NCBI GenBank assembly: GCA_016280725.1
Contig: JAEEHF010000053.1
Location: 1-61,841 of the forward strand
DNA: 61,841 nt
Source of the DNA: Bacillota bacterium
GTDB lineage: Bacteria > Bacillota > Clostridia > TANB77 > UBA1234
Direction of reading: 5' to 3'
Below the pieces are notes generated by a model. The model had not been told where the DNA came from. It made no database searches and worked only from the letters and a program-made list of their open reading frames with translations. Below are positions 18,054 to 27,467 of the stretch, piece by piece (the stretch's first letter is position 1; every line of letters begins with the position of its first letter). A program made the position numbers and the translations under genes.

Positions 18054-20255
18054 TTGATTGCAGAAATTATAGTAAACTCATCAGTTAATGAATTAAATAG
18101 AACGTTTGACTATGAAGTGCCTGAAGAGTACACAATAGGAGAAAACATAGATATAGGCTATAGAGTTTTGGTTTCTTTTGCAAACAGAAAATCATTTGAT
18201 ATAGGTTACATAATTGGATTCAAGGAGCGTTCGGATTTCAAGTGCAAAAAAATATCCAAAGTGTGTGATAGAGCATTTGATAATGAAAAATTTATGCTTG
18301 CAAAACGTATGGCTAGAAGATATTTTTGCAATTTGTCAGATATCCTAAAACTTCTTGTTCCACCAGGAACAGTTAATAATGTTGATAAGATAAAGCCTAA
18401 AAAAGAAAGATGTATAAGACTTACACAAAACTTTAAAGACAATGAATCGAACTTTAAAATTAAAACTGAAAAACAAAAAAAGGTTGTAGATTTCTTAAAA
18501 GATAATGTTGAAATGCCAGTCTTTATTCTAGTTGATGTAACGGGAACAACGATGGCTGTTATTAAATCACTAGAAGAAAAGGGAGTATGTGAAAGTTTTT
18601 ATGTTCAAGTTTCTAGAAATCCATTTGTAAATAAGAACATAAAAAAATCTTTTCCACTTCCGTTAACAGATGAGCAGAAAGAAGTTATTAGCAAAGTTGA
18701 ACTTGATAAAACTCAAACTTATCTTATTCATGGAGTAACAGGCAGTGGTAAAACAGAAGTATATTTGCAAATTATAGATAAAGTTTTAAATGAAGGTAAA
18801 AACGCGATAGTATTAGTACCAGAGATTTCACTAACGCCTCAGATAACAGATAGATTTTTAAGCAGATTTGGTAGAGTGGTAGCAATCTTGCACAGTAAAT
18901 TATCAGGTGGTGAAAGATATGATGAGTGGCATAGAATAATGAATCATGAAGCAAGAATAGTAATTGGAGCAAGATCAGCGCTTTTTGCGCCTATTGAAAA
19001 TGTTGGTGTGATAATAATTGACGAAGAACATGATAGTTCTTATAAGTCAGAAACAACTCCAAAATATGATGCAAGGGAAGTAGCAAATGAATTTTCAAAA
19101 ATTTATAATTGTCCGCTAATTCTTGGTAGTGCTACACCAGATATTAGAACGTATTATAAAGCAGTTACAGAAAAATCAATCATATTACTAGAATTAAAGA
19201 ATCGTATTTCATCTTTTGGAATGCCAACGGTAAATATTGTTGATATGAGAAATGAACTAGCAAATGGAAATAAATCTGTTTTTAGTGAATCACTATTTAA
19301 AGCAATCCAAAATAATGTGGCTAGGAAAGAACAAACAATGCTCTTCTTAAATAGAAGAGGATATTCAACTTTTATAATGTGTCGTGACTGTGGGTATGTT
19401 GTAAAGTGTGATAAATGTGATGTTGCAATGACATACCATATTACAAAGAATCTTCTCTTGTGTCATTATTGTGGTGCAGAGAAGAAAAATGTTTCAATTT
19501 GTCCAAGCTGTAAAAGCAACAACATTAGATATTTTGGTACGGGTACTCAAAAAATAGAATTGCAAATCAATAAAACTTTCCCTAATGCTAGTGTAATAAG
19601 AATGGATGTTGATACAACGCAGACTAAAAACGCCCATGAAACAATTCTTCAAAAGTTTAAAGACGAGAAAATAGATATTTTGTTAGGGACACAGATGATT
19701 ACGAAGGGACATGACTTCGAAAATGTTACACTTGTAGGAGTTTTGGCGGCTGATAGCTCATTAAATATTGGTGACTATAGAGCTCAAGAAAGAACTTTTC
19801 AGCTTCTTACACAAGTGTGTGGTAGAAGTGGAAGAGGTGAAAAGCTAGGGAAGGCCATTATTCAGACTTATATGCCTGATGAGTTTAGCATACAATGCGC
19901 AAAAGATGGGGACTATATAAAGTTCTATAATGAAGAAATAAAAGTTAGAGAAAAGTTGAATTACCCGCCGTTTTGCGATATAATAATAGCAGTTATTTCG
20001 GGTGGAGACGAAGCTGAGGTCTCAAAGGATGCAAAGTTGTTATTCGATATTATGAATGCTGATTTTGAAACATTTAAGCCAATGCCGGCTCCAATTTCGA
20101 AGATAAATGATAACTTTAGATGGAGAATTTTAGTTAAAGCTAAAGTAACAGATGATGTTATAGACAAATTGAATTATTGTTTAGAAAACTTTTCTAATAT
20201 GAAAAGCAATGATACCAAAATTAGCTTTGACATAAATTCAAATAACATGGTGTAA
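18054..20255 (+). CDS. priA: Primosomal helicase PriA
   Basis: A 733-residue helicase that restarts stalled replication forks. It begins at TTG 18054 (AGAGGGTGAT upstream) with the 3'-end-binding domain (ELNRTFDYEVPEEY). Walker A is GVTGSGKTEVY (about 228), the DEAH-like box is DEEHDSSYK, and the helicase C motif is LLGTQMITKGHDF. Eight zinc-ligand cysteines appear in CRDCGY, CDKCD, CHYCGA and CPSCKS. The following genes def and fmt complete the priA-def-fmt cluster of Firmicutes. Confidence 0.97.
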   Translation: MIAEIIVNSSVNELNRTFDYEVPEEYTIGENIDIGYRVLVSFANRKSFDIGYIIGFKERSDFKCKKISKVCDRAFDNEKFMLAKRMARRYFCNLSDILKLLVPPGTVNNVDKIKPKKERCIRLTQNFKDNESNFKIKTEKQKKVVDFLKDNVEMPVFILVDVTGTTMAVIKSLEEKGVCESFYVQVSRNPFVNKNIKKSFPLPLTDEQKEVISKVELDKTQTYLIHGVTGSGKTEVYLQIIDKVLNEGKNAIVLVPEISLTPQITDRFLSRFGRVVAILHSKLSGGERYDEWHRIMNHEARIVIGARSALFAPIENVGVIIIDEEHDSSYKSETTPKYDAREVANEFSKIYNCPLILGSATPDIRTYYKAVTEKSIILLELKNRISSFGMPTVNIVDMRNELANGNKSVFSESLFKAIQNNVARKEQTMLFLNRRGYSTFIMCRDCGYVVKCDKCDVAMTYHITKNLLLCHYCGAEKKNVSICPSCKSNNIRYFGTGTQKIELQINKTFPNASVIRMDVDTTQTKNAHETILQKFKDEKIDILLGTQMITKGHDFENVTLVGVLAADSSLNIGDYRAQERTFQLLTQVCGRSGRGEKLGKAIIQTYMPDEFSIQCAKDGDYIKFYNEEIKVREKLNYPPFCDIIIAVISGGDEAEVSKDAKLLFDIMNADFETFKPMPAPISKINDNFRWRILVKAKVTDDVIDKLNYCLENFSNMKSNDTKISFDINSNNMV

Positions 20256-20267
20256 GGAAGTGATTAG

Positions 20268-20756
20268 GTGGCTGTAAGAAAAATAAGAGAGATAGGAGAT
20301 GAACTTCTTAGGAAGAAGTCTCGACCGTTTGATAGTGTCGACGAAAAAGCAAAACAGATTTTAGAAGATTTATATGATACTTTAAAAGCAACACAAGACG
20401 GAGTTGGACTTGCAGCGCCACAAGTTGGCATTCTCAGAAGAGCAATTGTTGTTGATTTAAGTATGGAAGAGGAAAATCCTCAAGGCCCATTTTTCTTGAT
20501 TAATCCTGTTATTGTTAAGCAGAGTGGTGAACAAGTTTGTAGAGAAGGATGCTTAAGTATTCCTGGAAAATTGGGCGATGTTACTAGACCAGAAAAGGTT
20601 ACAGTTGAAGCTTTAGACAAAAATGGCAAGAAAATTAGGATTAAGGCAGAGGGGCTTCTAGCTGTTGTTTTAAGCCACGAGATAGATCATTTGGATGGTA
20701 TTTTGTTTGTGGATAAAGCGACAGAATTATTTGATCAAGAGGAGGAACAGAGTTAG
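20268..20756 (+). CDS. def: Peptide deformylase
   Basis: A 162-residue metalloenzyme that removes the formyl group from nascent protein N-termini. All three motifs are present: GVGLAAPQVG, EGCLSIPG and HEIDHLDG. Starts at GTG 20268 and ends directly at the GTG start of fmt, the enzyme that adds the formyl group to initiator tRNA, so both steps are encoded in one operon. Confidence 0.97.
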   Translation: MAVRKIREIGDELLRKKSRPFDSVDEKAKQILEDLYDTLKATQDGVGLAAPQVGILRRAIVVDLSMEEENPQGPFFLINPVIVKQSGEQVCREGCLSIPGKLGDVTRPEKVTVEALDKNGKKIRIKAEGLLAVVLSHEIDHLDGILFVDKATELFDQEEEQS

Positions 20757-21708
20757 GTGAATATAGTATTTATGCGGTACACCAGATTTTGCTCTTGAAA
20801 CACTTAAAGCGATATATAATTCTGGTCATAATATATTGGCTGTTGTTTCACAGCCAGATAAACCGGTTGGAAGAGGTATGAAAATGGTTCCTACTCCAAC
20901 AAAAGCATTTGCAGTTGAAAATAACATAAAAGTATTACAACCAGCTAAGATTAGAAAAAATGAAGAATTCTTTTCTGAATTAAGAAATCTTAAGCCAGAT
21001 ATAATTGTTGTTGTTGCTTATGGAAAAATACTACCAGAAGAAATCCTTACGATTCCTAAATATGGATGTATGAATGTGCATGCTTCTTTACTTCCTAAAT
21101 TTAGAGGAGCAGCTCCAATTCAATGGTCGATTATAAATGGTGAAAAAGTTACTGGTATTACTACTATGAAAATGGATGCTGGGATGGATACAGGTGATAT
21201 ATATCTTAAAGAAGAAGTTGCAATTGACCCAGATGACACATATGGAACTTTATATGATAAATTAAAAAGAGCTGGTGGAAGTTTAGCAGTAAAAACACTT
21301 GATTTAATTTTGGATGACACTATAAAACCAAAAAAACAAGAAGGCGAGTTCACTATTGCTCCTATGATTTTCAAGGAACAATGCAAAATTGATTATATGA
21401 AATCAGCGTATGCTATTTGCAACTTAGTTAGAGGTGTAAATCCAATACCAGGAGCTTGGACAGAATTTGAAGACAAAGTTTTAAAAATCTGGAAAGCTAC
21501 TGAGGTTGATGAAAAAGATTTTGATGAAGCAAGTTTGAATGAACATCCAGGAACTGTTATAGTTTCTGATGAGAAAATTGGACTTTTTGTTAATACTGCA
21601 AGCGGAGTTTTAAGTATATTAGAAATACAAGCACCAAATGGAAAGAGAATGAATATAAGTGACTTTTTAAGAGGCAATAAAATTCCAATAGGAACAATAT
21701 TAAAATAA
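20757..21708 (+). CDS. fmt: Methionyl-tRNA formyltransferase, interrupted by a CGG +1 site
   Basis: Fmt formylates Met-tRNA for initiation. GTG 20757 directly follows the def stop and encodes MNIVFM; codon 7 is then CGG (20775-20777) and that frame stops at 20796. Skipping C20775 gives GTPDFALETLKAIYNSG, the universal FMGTPDFA start of Fmt, and continues with SQPDKPVGRG, NVHASLLPKFRGAAPIQW and MDAGMDTGDI (catalytic Asn-His-Asp motifs). Total 316 residues, normal for Fmt. Starting only at 20836 would delete the first strand and GTP loop of the formyl-folate domain. The overlap with def supports the upstream start. Confidence 0.94.
20775..20778 (+). other. CGG +1 recoding site in fmt
   Basis: Zero-frame context is TTT ATG CGG TAC; skipping C20775 gives TTT ATG GGT ACA (FMGT). 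Codon 7; the unshifted frame stops at TGA 20796-20798. Confidence 0.92.
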
Positions 21709-21730
21709 TTTTTAAAGGAGGGTCTTTAAA

Positions 21731-22231
21731 ATGAAAGAAGAAAAAGAAGTAAGTGAAACTCAGGAAGCAGCTAAGGTTGAGGAAGAGGTTAATGAAGTTG
21801 TTGAAGAAATGAAAGAAGAAGTAATTTCGGCTGATGATGAGTCGGTTACAATCAATAGTGACGACAAAAGTATCAACATTTCTGAAGACGTTATTGCTTC
21901 AATAGCAGGACTTGCTGCACAAGAGGTTAATGGTGTTGCATCTATGAGTGCCAGTGGAATTGGAGAAGTACTTGGAAGAAAGCCAAAGGGAGTAAAGGTT
22001 CAATCTGGTGATAAGGATGTTGTTATCGATATAACTCTTACAACAGAGTATGGAACAAGAATTCCGGATGTATGTTGGGAAGTTCAAAATCGTGTTAAAA
22101 CAAGAGTAGAGACTATGACAGGATTAAGTGTTGCATCGGTTAATGTTCACGTTCAAGGAATTAGTATTCCAAAGAAAAGACAAGACATCGCTATAGAAGA
22201 AAAGACATCAAAAGAAGACAAAGAGGATTAA
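21731..22231 (+). CDS. Asp23/Gls24 family envelope stress protein
   Basis: A 166-residue protein with an acidic N-terminal tail (about 1-45) and an Asp23/Gls24 (DUF322) domain: EDVIASIAGLAAQEVNGV then VDITLTTEYGTRIPDVCWEVQ. Such proteins form a membrane-associated network with AmaP. The cluster here (asp23, amaP, DUF2273) is the standard one. Confidence 0.92.
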   Translation: MKEEKEVSETQEAAKVEEEVNEVVEEMKEEVISADDESVTINSDDKSINISEDVIASIAGLAAQEVNGVASMSASGIGEVLGRKPKGVKVQSGDKDVVIDITLTTEYGTRIPDVCWEVQNRVKTRVETMTGLSVASVNVHVQGISIPKKRQDIAIEEKTSKEDKED

Positions 22232-22274
22232 TAGCTAATATAATTAAAACTCTATATGTGGGGAGATGTTATTT

Positions 22275-23015
22275 ATGAGACTATTAGACAGATTTATTTC
22301 GTTTATTTTTTCGTTATTATTTTTAGCATTAGCAATAGTTTTAATATTATTAGGCACAGGAGTTATAGACCCTTTAATGTGTCAAGAAATACTATCTAAA
22401 TATGTATTTGATAGAGAAATGCTAAGTTCAGGCATGTTTAATCCAATCACTATTGTAGGAATTGTATTACTAATATGTTCTTTAAAGACAACTATTTTCT
22501 TATCATTATTTAGAATTAACGATAGAAAACCAATAGTTGTAAAACATAAAAATGGTGAAGTACAAATTGCCCAGGATACAATAATAAATACAGCTAAGAC
22601 AGCTACACTTGCTTTTGATAATGTCAGAGACGTTCAAGCTAAAATGGTTAAGAAAAGATCTGGAATTATTATTTATGAAGTTATCCAAGTATATGTTAAT
22701 TCAAATATTAATGAACTTACGGAATCTATTCAATTTAGTGTTAAAGAGGTTATTAAAGCAACAGTTGGAGTTAATGTTCAAGACGTTAATATTCGAGTTA
22801 GGAATGTATATTCAGGAAAGAAACCTGAACCGGAAAAGGTTGAAGAAGAAAAGAAAGAAGTTATTTCAGAGACTTCTTTAGAAAAGAAAGAGGTAGAAGC
22901 TAACAATACTTCTACAGTAGAACCAGAGGAAGCTCATAATCAAAATGCTAGTGAAGAAGTTAATAAAGAGAGTGAACAAACTGAAGAGAACAATACTTCA
23001 AACCCTGAAGAATAG
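22275..23015 (+). CDS. amaP: AmaP-like alkaline shock membrane anchor
   Basis: A 246-residue protein with two hydrophobic segments at about 3-27 and 55-75, followed by a Gls24-like domain (about 85-180) and a long Glu-rich disordered tail. It matches AmaP, which anchors Asp23 at the membrane. ATG 22275 is preferred because GGGGAG lies at proper distance; an upstream in-frame ATG at 22266 has no room for a binding site. Confidence 0.88.
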   Translation: MRLLDRFISFIFSLLFLALAIVLILLGTGVIDPLMCQEILSKYVFDREMLSSGMFNPITIVGIVLLICSLKTTIFLSLFRINDRKPIVVKHKNGEVQIAQDTIINTAKTATLAFDNVRDVQAKMVKKRSGIIIYEVIQVYVNSNINELTESIQFSVKEVIKATVGVNVQDVNIRVRNVYSGKKPEPEKVEEEKKEVISETSLEKKEVEANNTSTVEPEEAHNQNASEEVNKESEQTEENNTSNPEE

Positions 23016-23060
23016 TTCTATGATTTATCGAGATATATTTTAGTTTTGAGGAGGTATAAT

Positions 23061-23261
23061 ATGACCTTTAAAGAATTTTTAGATAAGTATTTGGGAATAA
23101 TAATTGGTATATTAGTGGCAATAATTATAATTGTTGCTGGTGCCGTTTATCTTTGCGAATGCATAGTGCTTATTTTTGCACTAGGCTGGTTTGGCAGATA
23201 TGTACAAAAAAACAAAGATTCAGTTAAAGAAAAATTAAAAGGCTGGATAGATAAATTTTAG
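23061..23261 (+). CDS. DUF2273-like small membrane protein
   Basis: A 66-residue membrane protein with a single long hydrophobic region (about 10-50) and an amphipathic basic tail. It is the usual third partner of the Asp23-AmaP cluster. The start is ATG 23061, behind GAGGAGGT. Confidence 0.8.
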   Translation: MTFKEFLDKYLGIIIGILVAIIIIVAGAVYLCECIVLIFALGWFGRYVQKNKDSVKEKLKGWIDKF

Positions 23262-23275
23262 AAAGGTTACTAATT

Positions 23276-23686
23276 ATGAGTAGAACAGTTGCTAGAGAAA
23301 GTGCATTTAAAATAGTTTTTGAAACTGCTTTTCAAGCCGAAACACCAGATGAACTATATGAGAGATTTTTTGAACTTCAGGATGAAAAGTTAGATGTTAC
23401 AGAAGATGACCAAAAATATATTAAAGATATTATAAATGGTATTAATGAGAATCTAACCACTATTGATGAAAAGATAAAGTCTCACTTGAAGGATTGGAGC
23501 TTTGAAAGGATTAGCAAAGTTGATCTTGCAATATTAAGAATTTCAACTTTTGAGATTCTTTATAGAGATGATATACCAGTGAAAGTTTCAGTTAATGAGG
23601 CAGTTGAACTAGCTAAGCAGTACTCTGATGAAGCATCTTCTTCATTCATAAATGGTATTCTTGCAGAAATAATAAAAGAGAAGTAA
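23276..23686 (+). CDS. nusB: Transcription antitermination factor NusB
   Basis: A 136-residue all-helical factor that binds boxA RNA with S10 in rRNA antitermination. Motifs include ARESAFKIVFE, DWSFERISKVDLAILRIS and PVKVSVNEAVELAKQYS. Followed closely by xseA, as in many Firmicutes. Confidence 0.95.
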   Translation: MSRTVARESAFKIVFETAFQAETPDELYERFFELQDEKLDVTEDDQKYIKDIINGINENLTTIDEKIKSHLKDWSFERISKVDLAILRISTFEILYRDDIPVKVSVNEAVELAKQYSDEASSSFINGILAEIIKEK

Positions 23687-23703
23687 TTGTTAGGAGAATA
23701 ATA

Positions 23704-24930
23704 TTGGATCAATTATCATTTAATTTAGAAAATGATTCTCTTAAACCAAAGCCTATTTCAGTTAAAGAACTAAATTTATATATAAAAGATTTACTTGATG
23801 GGGATGGATTCCTTAATAATGTATATGTTAAGGGTGAAATCTCCAATTTTAAAAGACATTATACAGGGCACTTGTATTTTACCCTTAAAGATGAAGACTC
23901 TCTTATAAAATGTGTAATGTTTAAATCATACACTTCAAAGCTGGATTTTGAACCAGAAGATGGCATGCAAGTTTTACTTTTAGGAACTTGTGGTGTATAT
24001 GAGAGAGATGGAGTATATCAAATATATGTAAAAGCAATTGAGCAAGATGGATTAGGAAATTTGTATAGAGAGTTTGAAAAGTTAAAAGCTACTTTAGAAG
24101 AAAAGGGATTATTTGATGAATCACATAAAAGAGAAATACCTATGCTTCCAACGTCAATTGGCGTTGTGACATCGAGTACAGGCTCTGTCATCAAAGATAT
24201 TATAAATGTTACGACAAGAAGATTTCCAAAAGTGAACATCAAGTTGTTTCCTGCTCAGGTTCAAGGAGCGGGGGCAGCTGATACAATCTGCAATGGCATA
24301 AGTTATTTTAATGAAACTAAAAATGTTGATGTTATAATTATTGCAAGAGGTGGGGGATCGCTAGAGGATTTATGGCCATTTAACGAAGAAAAGACTGCAT
24401 GGGCAATTTATAATTCTGCTATTCCTGTAATATCAGCTGTTGGTCATGAAACAGATTTTACGATTGCTGATTTTGTGGCAGATTTGAGAGCACCAACACC
24501 TTCGGCTGCTGGAGAATTAGCTGTTCCTCAATATGATGAAGTTGTTTGGAAAATAGATAATCTAAAATATAGATTGAAAAATTCCCTATCTAAAAAAACT
24601 TCTAATTTGAGAGTCAAATTAGATAGCATTAATTCTTCGAGAGTTTTTAAGAATCCAATAAGCATGTTAGAATCTAAGATATTGAGACTTGAAAACTTAA
24701 ATAAGCAAATTGAGAATACGACTAGTATTACTATAAAAAATAAAAAGATAAAACTAGTTGAGAAGATGACAGCGCTTGATGGTTTAAGCCCACTTAAAAC
24801 TTTATCTAGAGGATATAGCATGGTTTTAGACTCAAAAGATAATATTGTTAAATCATCAAAAGCGCTTAACAAGGGAGATAAAATTAAGATTAATATGCAT
24901 GATGGAAATGTGGAGGCAAGTGTTTTATGA
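23704..24930 (+). CDS. xseA: Exodeoxyribonuclease VII large subunit
   Basis: A 408-residue nuclease subunit starting at TTG 23704 (TTAGGAG upstream). An N-terminal OB-fold (VKGEISNFKRHYTGHLYFTLKD) is followed by the catalytic domain with GVVTSSTGSVIKDI, IIIARGGGSLEDLW and AVGHETDFTIADFVADLRAPTPSAA in two stretches, then a coiled coil. Overlaps xseB by 4 bases. Confidence 0.96.
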   Translation: MDQLSFNLENDSLKPKPISVKELNLYIKDLLDGDGFLNNVYVKGEISNFKRHYTGHLYFTLKDEDSLIKCVMFKSYTSKLDFEPEDGMQVLLLGTCGVYERDGVYQIYVKAIEQDGLGNLYREFEKLKATLEEKGLFDESHKREIPMLPTSIGVVTSSTGSVIKDIINVTTRRFPKVNIKLFPAQVQGAGAADTICNGISYFNETKNVDVIIIARGGGSLEDLWPFNEEKTAWAIYNSAIPVISAVGHETDFTIADFVADLRAPTPSAAGELAVPQYDEVVWKIDNLKYRLKNSLSKKTSNLRVKLDSINSSRVFKNPISMLESKILRLENLNKQIENTTSITIKNKKIKLVEKMTALDGLSPLKTLSRGYSMVLDSKDNIVKSSKALNKGDKIKINMHDGNVEASVL

Positions 24931-25157
24931 AAAAAGGAGAAAACCTAAGTTTTGAAGAATCTATGGAAGGTTTAGAAGACATAGTAAACGAGCTTGAGAA
25001 GGGTGAACTTTCACTAGATGATATGATGAAAAAGTTTAAGAAGGGTATGGAGCTTTCTAAGCATTGCAGTACTCTTTTAGAAGAAGCCGAGAAAAGTATA
25101 ACGATACTATTAAAAGATGCTGATGGAGAAATGAAAGAAGAGGAGTTTAAAGTATAA
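24927..25157 (+). CDS. xseB: Exodeoxyribonuclease VII small subunit
   Basis: A 76-residue helical subunit; SFEESMEGLEDIVNELEKG and LSLDDMMKKFKKGMEL are the family core. Translationally coupled to xseA (ATGA overlap). Confidence 0.94.
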   Translation: MKKGENLSFEESMEGLEDIVNELEKGELSLDDMMKKFKKGMELSKHCSTLLEEAEKSITILLKDADGEMKEEEFKV

Positions 25158-25172
25158 TTCGGAGGTAACTAT

Positions 25173-25619
25173 ATGAAGGACTTTTTTACAAATAAATGGC
25201 TTTGGATTCCTATTGCGACGTGGTTTATTATTCAGCTTTTTAAGCTAATACGAGAATGCTTAAAAAACAAAAAAATAGATTTTAAGAGAATATTAGGAGC
25301 AGGAGGAATGCCAAGTGCTCACACGGCATGTATTTCATCATTAGCTACTTCCATAGGAATTTCCGAAGGGTTTGGAACTCCGATTTTTGCTTTAGCAGCA
25401 GTATTTTGTTTTATAGTAATGTACGATGCTGCTGGAGTTAGAAGAGCTGCTGGCAAACAGGCACGAGTTCTTAACAAAATAATTGAAAATGATGGAAAAG
25501 AGATAAATGTGCAAGAAAAGCTAGTTGAGTTTTTAGGTCACTCACCTATAGAAGTACTAGTTGGCCTGATAGTAGGAGTGCTATTTGGCATATTATTCTC
25601 GCATATTTGGGGACTATAG
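25173..25619 (+). CDS. Divergent PAP2-family (DUF212) membrane protein
   Basis: A 148-residue membrane protein like YuiD of Bacillus. The motif GGMPSAHTACISSLATSIG is the divergent phosphatase-type signature, followed by YDAAGVRRAAGKQARVLN and LGHSPIEVLVG. Possibly a phosphatidic-acid-phosphatase-related lipid enzyme; activity not established for the family. ATG follows CGGAGGT. Confidence 0.92.
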   Translation: MKDFFTNKWLWIPIATWFIIQLFKLIRECLKNKKIDFKRILGAGGMPSAHTACISSLATSIGISEGFGTPIFALAAVFCFIVMYDAAGVRRAAGKQARVLNKIIENDGKEINVQEKLVEFLGHSPIEVLVGLIVGVLFGILFSHIWGL

Positions 25620-25635
25620 AGAGCAATTTTGGAGC

Positions 25636-25706
25636 AGATGGTTTTCGGGGACACGACGGTCAGACCTGGTGAGCAGGTCTGACCGTCGTGTCCCCGAAAA
25701 CCATCT
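25636..25706. repeat. Perfect 32-bp palindrome with 7-base loop
   Basis: Arms 25636-25667 and 25675-25706 are exact reverse complements with loop GGTGAGC. The G/C content is well above the flanks. No T-run follows, so it is not an ordinary terminator. The GGGGACA...TGTCCCC theme resembles REP-type mobile palindromes of Firmicutes. Confidence 0.95.
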
Positions 25707-25731
25707 ACCCCCAAAAGTTCCCTGTTTTTTG

Positions 25732-25760
25732 TTGACAAAGGGTATTTTTTATATTAAAAT
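25732..25760 (+). promoter_or_regulatory. Promoter of rplM-rpsI
   Basis: TTGACA (25732-25737), 17-base spacer, TAAAAT (25755-25760). Confidence 0.85.
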
Positions 25761-25764
25761 ATAC

Positions 25765-25822
25765 TCCGCATGGGATAAGGTAGGCTAACCCGGAAGGCTT
25801 ACTCCAATGCGATAATATGGTT
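25765..25822 (+). promoter_or_regulatory. L13-type ribosomal leader
   Basis: Conserved leader upstream of rplM: GCATGGGATAAGGTAGGCTA and AACCCGGAAGGCTTACTCC, with outer GCAT/ATGC pairing. Matches the L13 leader of Firmicutes, thought to bind L13 for feedback. Confidence 0.8.
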
Positions 25823-25855
25823 AATTAATATTCGAATGGAGGTAAAAGTATTACC

Positions 25856-26281
25856 ATGAATAATACTACATATAGCCCAAAGGCTAGCGAAATTGAAAGA
25901 AAATGGTATGTAATTGATGCTGATGGCAAAGTTGTTGGTCGTCTAGCTCAAGAAGTTGCCAAATTATTAAAAGGAAAACATAAACCTACATATTCAACAC
26001 ATATGGATATGGGAGATTTTGTTATAGTTATTAATACAGATAAAATGGTTCTTACAGGAAAGAAAGCAACTGATAAGCTTTATACAAGCTTTACAGGATA
26101 CATTGGTAACATGAAATACACAATGGCTAAAGACATGAAATCAGAAGACATTTTGATGCATGCAGTTAAAGGAATGCTTCCAAAGAACAGCTTAGGCAGA
26201 CAAATGCTTAAAAAATTAAGAGTATACGCTGGAAACGAGCATGAAAACCAAGCTCAAAAGCCAGAAGTATATGAGTTTTAA
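25856..26281 (+). CDS. rplM: Ribosomal protein uL13
   Basis: A 141-residue 50S protein; [30 protein letters not shown] and [19 protein letters not shown] are standard. Followed after 13 bases by rpsI. Confidence 0.98.
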   Translation: MNNTTYSPKASEIERKWYVIDADGKVVGRLAQEVAKLLKGKHKPTYSTHMDMGDFVIVINTDKMVLTGKKATDKLYTSFTGYIGNMKYTMAKDMKSEDILMHAVKGMLPKNSLGRQMLKKLRVYAGNEHENQAQKPEVYEF

Positions 26282-26294
26282 GGAGGAAATATAG

Positions 26295-26696
26295 ATGGCT
26301 AAGAAAGAATCAAATGTTTTCTATGGAACAGGAAGAAGAAAGAATGCTGTTGCTAGAGTAAGAATATTACCAGGAAAAGGTAACATAGAGATTAATAAAG
26401 TTCCACTTGATGAATATATGCCAACAGATGTTGCAAAAATCATCGTTAAACAACCACTTGTTGTTACAGGAACAGAAGGAAAATATGATTTAATCGTTAA
26501 AGTTGTAGGCGGAGGTTTTTCAGGACAAGCTGGAGCTATTCGTCATGGCTTATCTAGAGCTTTAGTTAAGATGAATCCAGAATTTAAATCAAGCTTAAAA
26601 GCTGCTGGATTTATGACAAGAGATCCTCGTATGAAGGAAAGAAAGAAACCAGGACTTAAGAAAGCTCGTAAAGCACCACAATTTAGTAAGAGATAA
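26295..26696 (+). CDS. rpsI: Ribosomal protein uS9
   Basis: A 133-residue 30S protein; [34 protein letters not shown] and the terminal [12 protein letters not shown] (C-terminal Lys-Arg that contacts P-site tRNA) are standard. Terminator follows. Confidence 0.98.
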   Translation: MAKKESNVFYGTGRRKNAVARVRILPGKGNIEINKVPLDEYMPTDVAKIIVKQPLVVTGTEGKYDLIVKVVGGGFSGQAGAIRHGLSRALVKMNPEFKSSLKAAGFMTRDPRMKERKKPGLKKARKAPQFSKR

Positions 26697-26710
26697 TATT
26701 TTAAATATAA

Positions 26711-26748
26711 AAAGAATTCTCAAGCATTGCTTGAGAATTCTTTTTTGG
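26711..26748 (+). terminator. Terminator of rplM-rpsI
   Basis: Stem AAGAATTCTCAAGC / GCTTGAGAATTCTT followed by TTTT; it also lies just beyond the end of the leftward Fic gene. Confidence 0.9.
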
Positions 26749-26750
26749 TT

Positions 26751-27467
26751 TTACTCGAGATGCATAGCTCTCCGGAATACGTGAATCAAATGTTCAGGCT
26801 CAGGCTTTTCATCTAAACACGCTGCCACGAACATGTCTCGGATAGAGTACCCAACGACTTTTCCATTTTTCTTAGGCCTTGAAAGGAGCTTGGTAAAGAC
26901 CGAAATATCAATATTCAACTCATGCTCATCCGAAAAAACTTTCAAGAATCCAAGAATTGCTCTTGTATTGCCATCACGGAAAGGGTGAATCTTCCAGATT
27001 CTAGCCATTTGTGTTGCAAGTTCTACAGCGATTTCATCGAAAGAGAGCTCTGACCACCGAATTGAATTGAGGCAATTGATTTCTCTTTTGAGCTCAAACT
27101 CAATTTCAGTAGGCTTTGAATAATTGATACTTAAGCCAGGAATGAAGTAGTCTTCCGCCTTGAAGAGGGTAATAATACGGAACTTTCCTGCCCAATCAAA
27201 CAACTCATCAAAAATGTATTTATGAATTGCCAAAAGAAGGGAAGAATCAAGCCGCCGGGAATGCACAAACTGTGTTGAAATGACTTTATCTTTTAACCGC
27301 TTATATTCCTCTTGCCGAAGTTCCTCATAGTCCATGATACTAAGCTTGTTCTTGAGGGTTCCATTGGGATACACGTAAGGATCGAAGCACTCCGAATTGC
27401 CAACGTCGTAAGTGTAGCGAGTGCCGCCGCCACTTTTCCCTTTGACTGCGTACCTGTAGTTAGCCAT
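26751..27467 (-). CDS. Fic/DOC-family protein, probably acquired
   Basis: A 238-residue Fic-domain protein. The active-site motif is HPFRDGNTRA at His161-Arg169, close to HPFxxGNGR; such enzymes usually transfer AMP to target proteins. A typical Fic N-lobe (ELFDWAGKFRIITLFK) precedes it. No clear inhibitory motif or separate antitoxin gene is visible. The gene is visibly more GC-rich than its neighbours and uses six CGG codons for arginine (residues 51, 57, 71, 72, 137, 232), a codon I do not find used as Arg in native genes here. If CGG triggers +1 shifts in this cell, full-length protein could not be made. Probably recent horizontal transfer; ATG 27467 sits behind GGAGGTG. Confidence 0.9.
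   Translation of the reverse strand: MANYRYAVKGKSGGGTRYTYDVGNSECFDPYVYPNGTLKNKLSIMDYEELRQEEYKRLKDKVISTQFVHSRRLDSSLLLAIHKYIFDELFDWAGKFRIITLFKAEDYFIPGLSINYSKPTEIEFELKREINCLNSIRWSELSFDEIAVELATQMARIWKIHPFRDGNTRAILGFLKVFSDEHELNIDISVFTKLLSRPKKNGKVVGYSIRDMFVAACLDEKPEPEHLIHVFRRAMHLE

Noticed and set aside
26751-27467. Complete Fic toxin-antitoxin pair
   Set aside because: No antitoxin-sized reading frame beside it and no clear inhibitory helix motif.
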